NCBI RefSeq assembly: GCF_032854445.1
Contig: NC_088300.1
Location: 2,666,001-2,730,000 of the forward strand
Source: Liolophura sinensis
Taxonomy: Eukaryota > Mollusca > Polyplacophora > Chitonida > Chitonidae
DNA: 64,000 bases
Reading direction: 5' to 3'
Under the pieces are notes generated by a model. The model was given only the letters and a program-made list of their open reading frames with translations. It did not search any database and had not been told where the DNA came from. How positions within the stretch are numbered: the first letter of the stretch is position 1; every line of letters starts with the position of its first letter. Both the position numbers and the translations under genes were made by a program. This document shows, in pieces, positions 61,791-64,000 of the stretch.

Positions 61791-64000
61791 GCAGTCTGTG
61801 AATCCAGGCACATGATAATCTAATGTATTACAATCCCCCAGTCTACCACACAGACCCATCTGTTGTCAAACAAGGACAGGCAGTCTGTGAATTCAGGCAC
61901 ATGATGACCTAATGTATTATAAACCCCCGCCTACCACATAGAGCCAGCTGTTGTCAAACAAGGACAGGCAGCCTGTGAGTCCAGGCACATGATGACCTAA
62001 TGTATTACAGTCTACCACACAGAGCCAGCTGTTGTCAAACAAGGACAGGCAGTCTGTGAGTCCAGGCACATGATGACCTAATGTATTACAGTCTACCACA
62101 CAGAGCCAGTTGTTGTCAAACAAGGACAGGCAGTCTGTGAATCCAGACACATGATGACCTAATGTATTACAGTCTACCACACAGAGCCAGCTGTTGTCAA
62201 ACAAGGACAGGCAGTCTGTGAATCCAGGCATATGATGACCTAATGTATTACAGTCTACCACACAGAGCCAGCTGTTGTCAAACAAGGACAGGCAGTCTGT
62301 GAATCCAGGCACATGATGATCTAATGTATTACAGTCTACCACACAGAGCCAGCTGTTGTCAAACAAGGACAGGCAGTCTGTGAATCCAGGCACATGATAA
62401 TCTAATGTATTACAATCCCCCAGTCTACCACACAGAGCCAGCTGTTGTCAAACAAGGACAGGCAGCCTGTGAATCCAGGCACATGATGACCTAATGTATT
62501 ACAGTCTACCACACAGAGCCAGCTGTTGTCAAACAAGGACAGGCAGCCTGTGAATCCAGGCACATGATGACCTAATGTATTATAGTCTACCACACAGAGC
62601 CAGCTGTTGTCAAACAAGGACGGGCAGTCTGTGAATCCAGGCACATGATGACCTAATGTATTACAGTCTACCACACAGGGCCAGCTGTTGTCAAACAAGG
62701 ACAGGCAGCCTGTGAATCCAGGCACATGATGACCTAATGTATTATAGTCTACCACACAGAGCCAGCTGTTGTCAAACAAGGACAGGCAGCCTGTGAATCC
62801 AGGCACATGATGACCTAATGTATTACAGTCTACCACACAGAGCCAGTTGTTGTCAAACAAGGACAGGCAGTCTGTGAATCCAGGCACATGATGACCTAAT
62901 GTATTACAGTCTACCACACAGAGCCAGCTGTTGTCAAACAAGGACAGGCAGCCTTTGAATCCAGGCACATGATGACCTAATGTATTACAATCCCCCAGTC
63001 TACCACACAGAGCCAGCTGTTGTCAAACAAGGACAGGCACATGATGACCTGATGTATTACAATCCCCCAGTCTACCACACAGACCCATCTGTTGTCAAAC
63101 AAGGACAGGCACATGATGACCTAATGTATTACAGTCTACCACACAGAGCCAGCTGTTGTCAAACAAGGACAGGCAGTCTGTAAATCCAGGCACATGATGA
63201 CCTAATGTATTACAGTCTACCACACAGAGCCAGCTGTTGTCAAACAAGGACAGGCAGTCTGTGAATCCAGGCACATGATGACCTAATGTATTACAGTCTA
63301 CCACACAGAGCCAGCTGTTGTCAAACAAGGACAGGCAGCCTGTGAATACAGGCACATGATGACCTAATGTATTACAGTCTACCACACAGAGCCAGCTGTT
63401 GTCAAACAAGGACAGGCAGTCTGTGAATCCAGGCACATGATGACCTAATGTATTACAGTCTACCACACAGAGCCAGCTGTTGTCAAACAAGGACAGGCAG
63501 CCTGTGAATCCAGGCACATGATGACCTAATGTATTACAGTCTACCACACAGAGCCAGCTGTTGTCAAACAAGGACAGGCAGTCTGTGAATCCAGGCACAT
63601 AATGACCTAATGTATTACAGTCTACCACACAGAGCCAGCTGTTGTCAAACAAGGACAGGCAGCCTGTGAATCCAGGCACATGATGACCTAATGTATTACA
63701 GTCTACCACACAGAGCCAGCTGTTGTCAAACAAGGACAGGCAGTCTGTGAATCCAGGCACATAATGACCTAATGTATTACAGTCTACCACACAGAGCCAG
63801 CTGTTGTCAAACAAGGAGAGGCAGTCTGTGAATTCAGGCACATGATGACCTAATGTATTACAGTCTACCACACAGAGCCAGCTGTTGTCAAACAAGAACA
63901 GGCAGTCTGTGAATCCAGGCACATAATGACCTAATGTATTACAGTCTACCACACAGAGCCAGCTGTTGTCAAACAAGAACAGGCAGTCTGTGAATCCAGG
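61791..64000. repeat. 81-bp minisatellite, about 27 copies, running off the window
   Basis: Unit acaggcagtctgtgaatcca, ggcacatgatgacctaatgt, attacagtctaccacacaga, gccagctgttgtcaaacaag, g. Some units carry an extra aatccccca before gtctacc, and two near 63040-63120 are shortened by ~24 bp. Because 81 is a multiple of 3, one minus-strand frame stays open for up to 293 codons (27-residue unit SLFDNSWLCVVDCNTLGHHV PGFTDCL). There is no sign of splicing, signal peptide or selection, so I do not call a gene. Confidence 0.97.

Overview
This window is animal nuclear DNA. It holds three conserved metazoan genes split by GT-AG introns, tRNA-derived SINE copies, MITE-like elements and an unusual load of minisatellites. 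The SINE style and general base composition suggest a lophotrochozoan, most likely a mollusc, but the species cannot be fixed from this sequence alone.

Layout. Positions 1-6795 (+ strand) carry the 3' part of the bifunctional glutamyl/prolyl-tRNA synthetase gene (EPRS): seven exons for the prolyl-tRNA synthetase catalytic, anticodon-binding and C-terminal zinc domains. Positions 6796-19430 have no convincing gene. They hold several minisatellites, including a 61-bp array of about 67 copies, and probably the 3' UTR of the next gene. Positions 19431-32824 (- strand) hold a complete menin gene (MEN1 orthologue): six coding exons, 734 residues. Positions 33048-55304 (+ strand) hold a complete CLPTM1 gene (cleft lip and palate transmembrane protein 1 family): 14 coding exons, 634 residues. 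MEN1 and CLPTM1 stand head to head with 223 bp between start codons, so they probably share a bidirectional promoter. Positions 55305-64000 contain the CLPTM1 3' UTR, a foldback element, 55-bp, ~42-bp and 81-bp minisatellites and a second kind of tRNA-derived SINE head. The 81-bp array runs off the end of the window.

The three genes are unrelated in function: cytosolic aminoacylation, nuclear chromatin scaffolding, and ER membrane. Nothing suggests an operon or a gene cluster.

The most interesting features are at DNA level. (1) The exon 7/intron 7 boundary of CLPTM1, including its 5' splice donor, has been copied into a tandem array with 18 donor copies. (2) A 96-99 bp satellite in CLPTM1 intron 5 is an internally amplified SINE body that still ends in the SINE tail, only ~80 bp downstream of an intact SINE with a perfect 14-bp target-site duplication. 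(3) A MITE-like element with a TA target site splits one minisatellite into two diverged halves. (4) A 798-bp (21-unit) block is duplicated inside a 38-bp array. (5) The last EPRS intron has a one-base surplus at its donor that breaks the reading frame of an otherwise intact gene. By eye, tandem arrays cover roughly 30% of the window. Long open frames inside the arrays look like repeat artefacts rather than genes. All assignments come from reading and from remembered family sequences; no searches were run.
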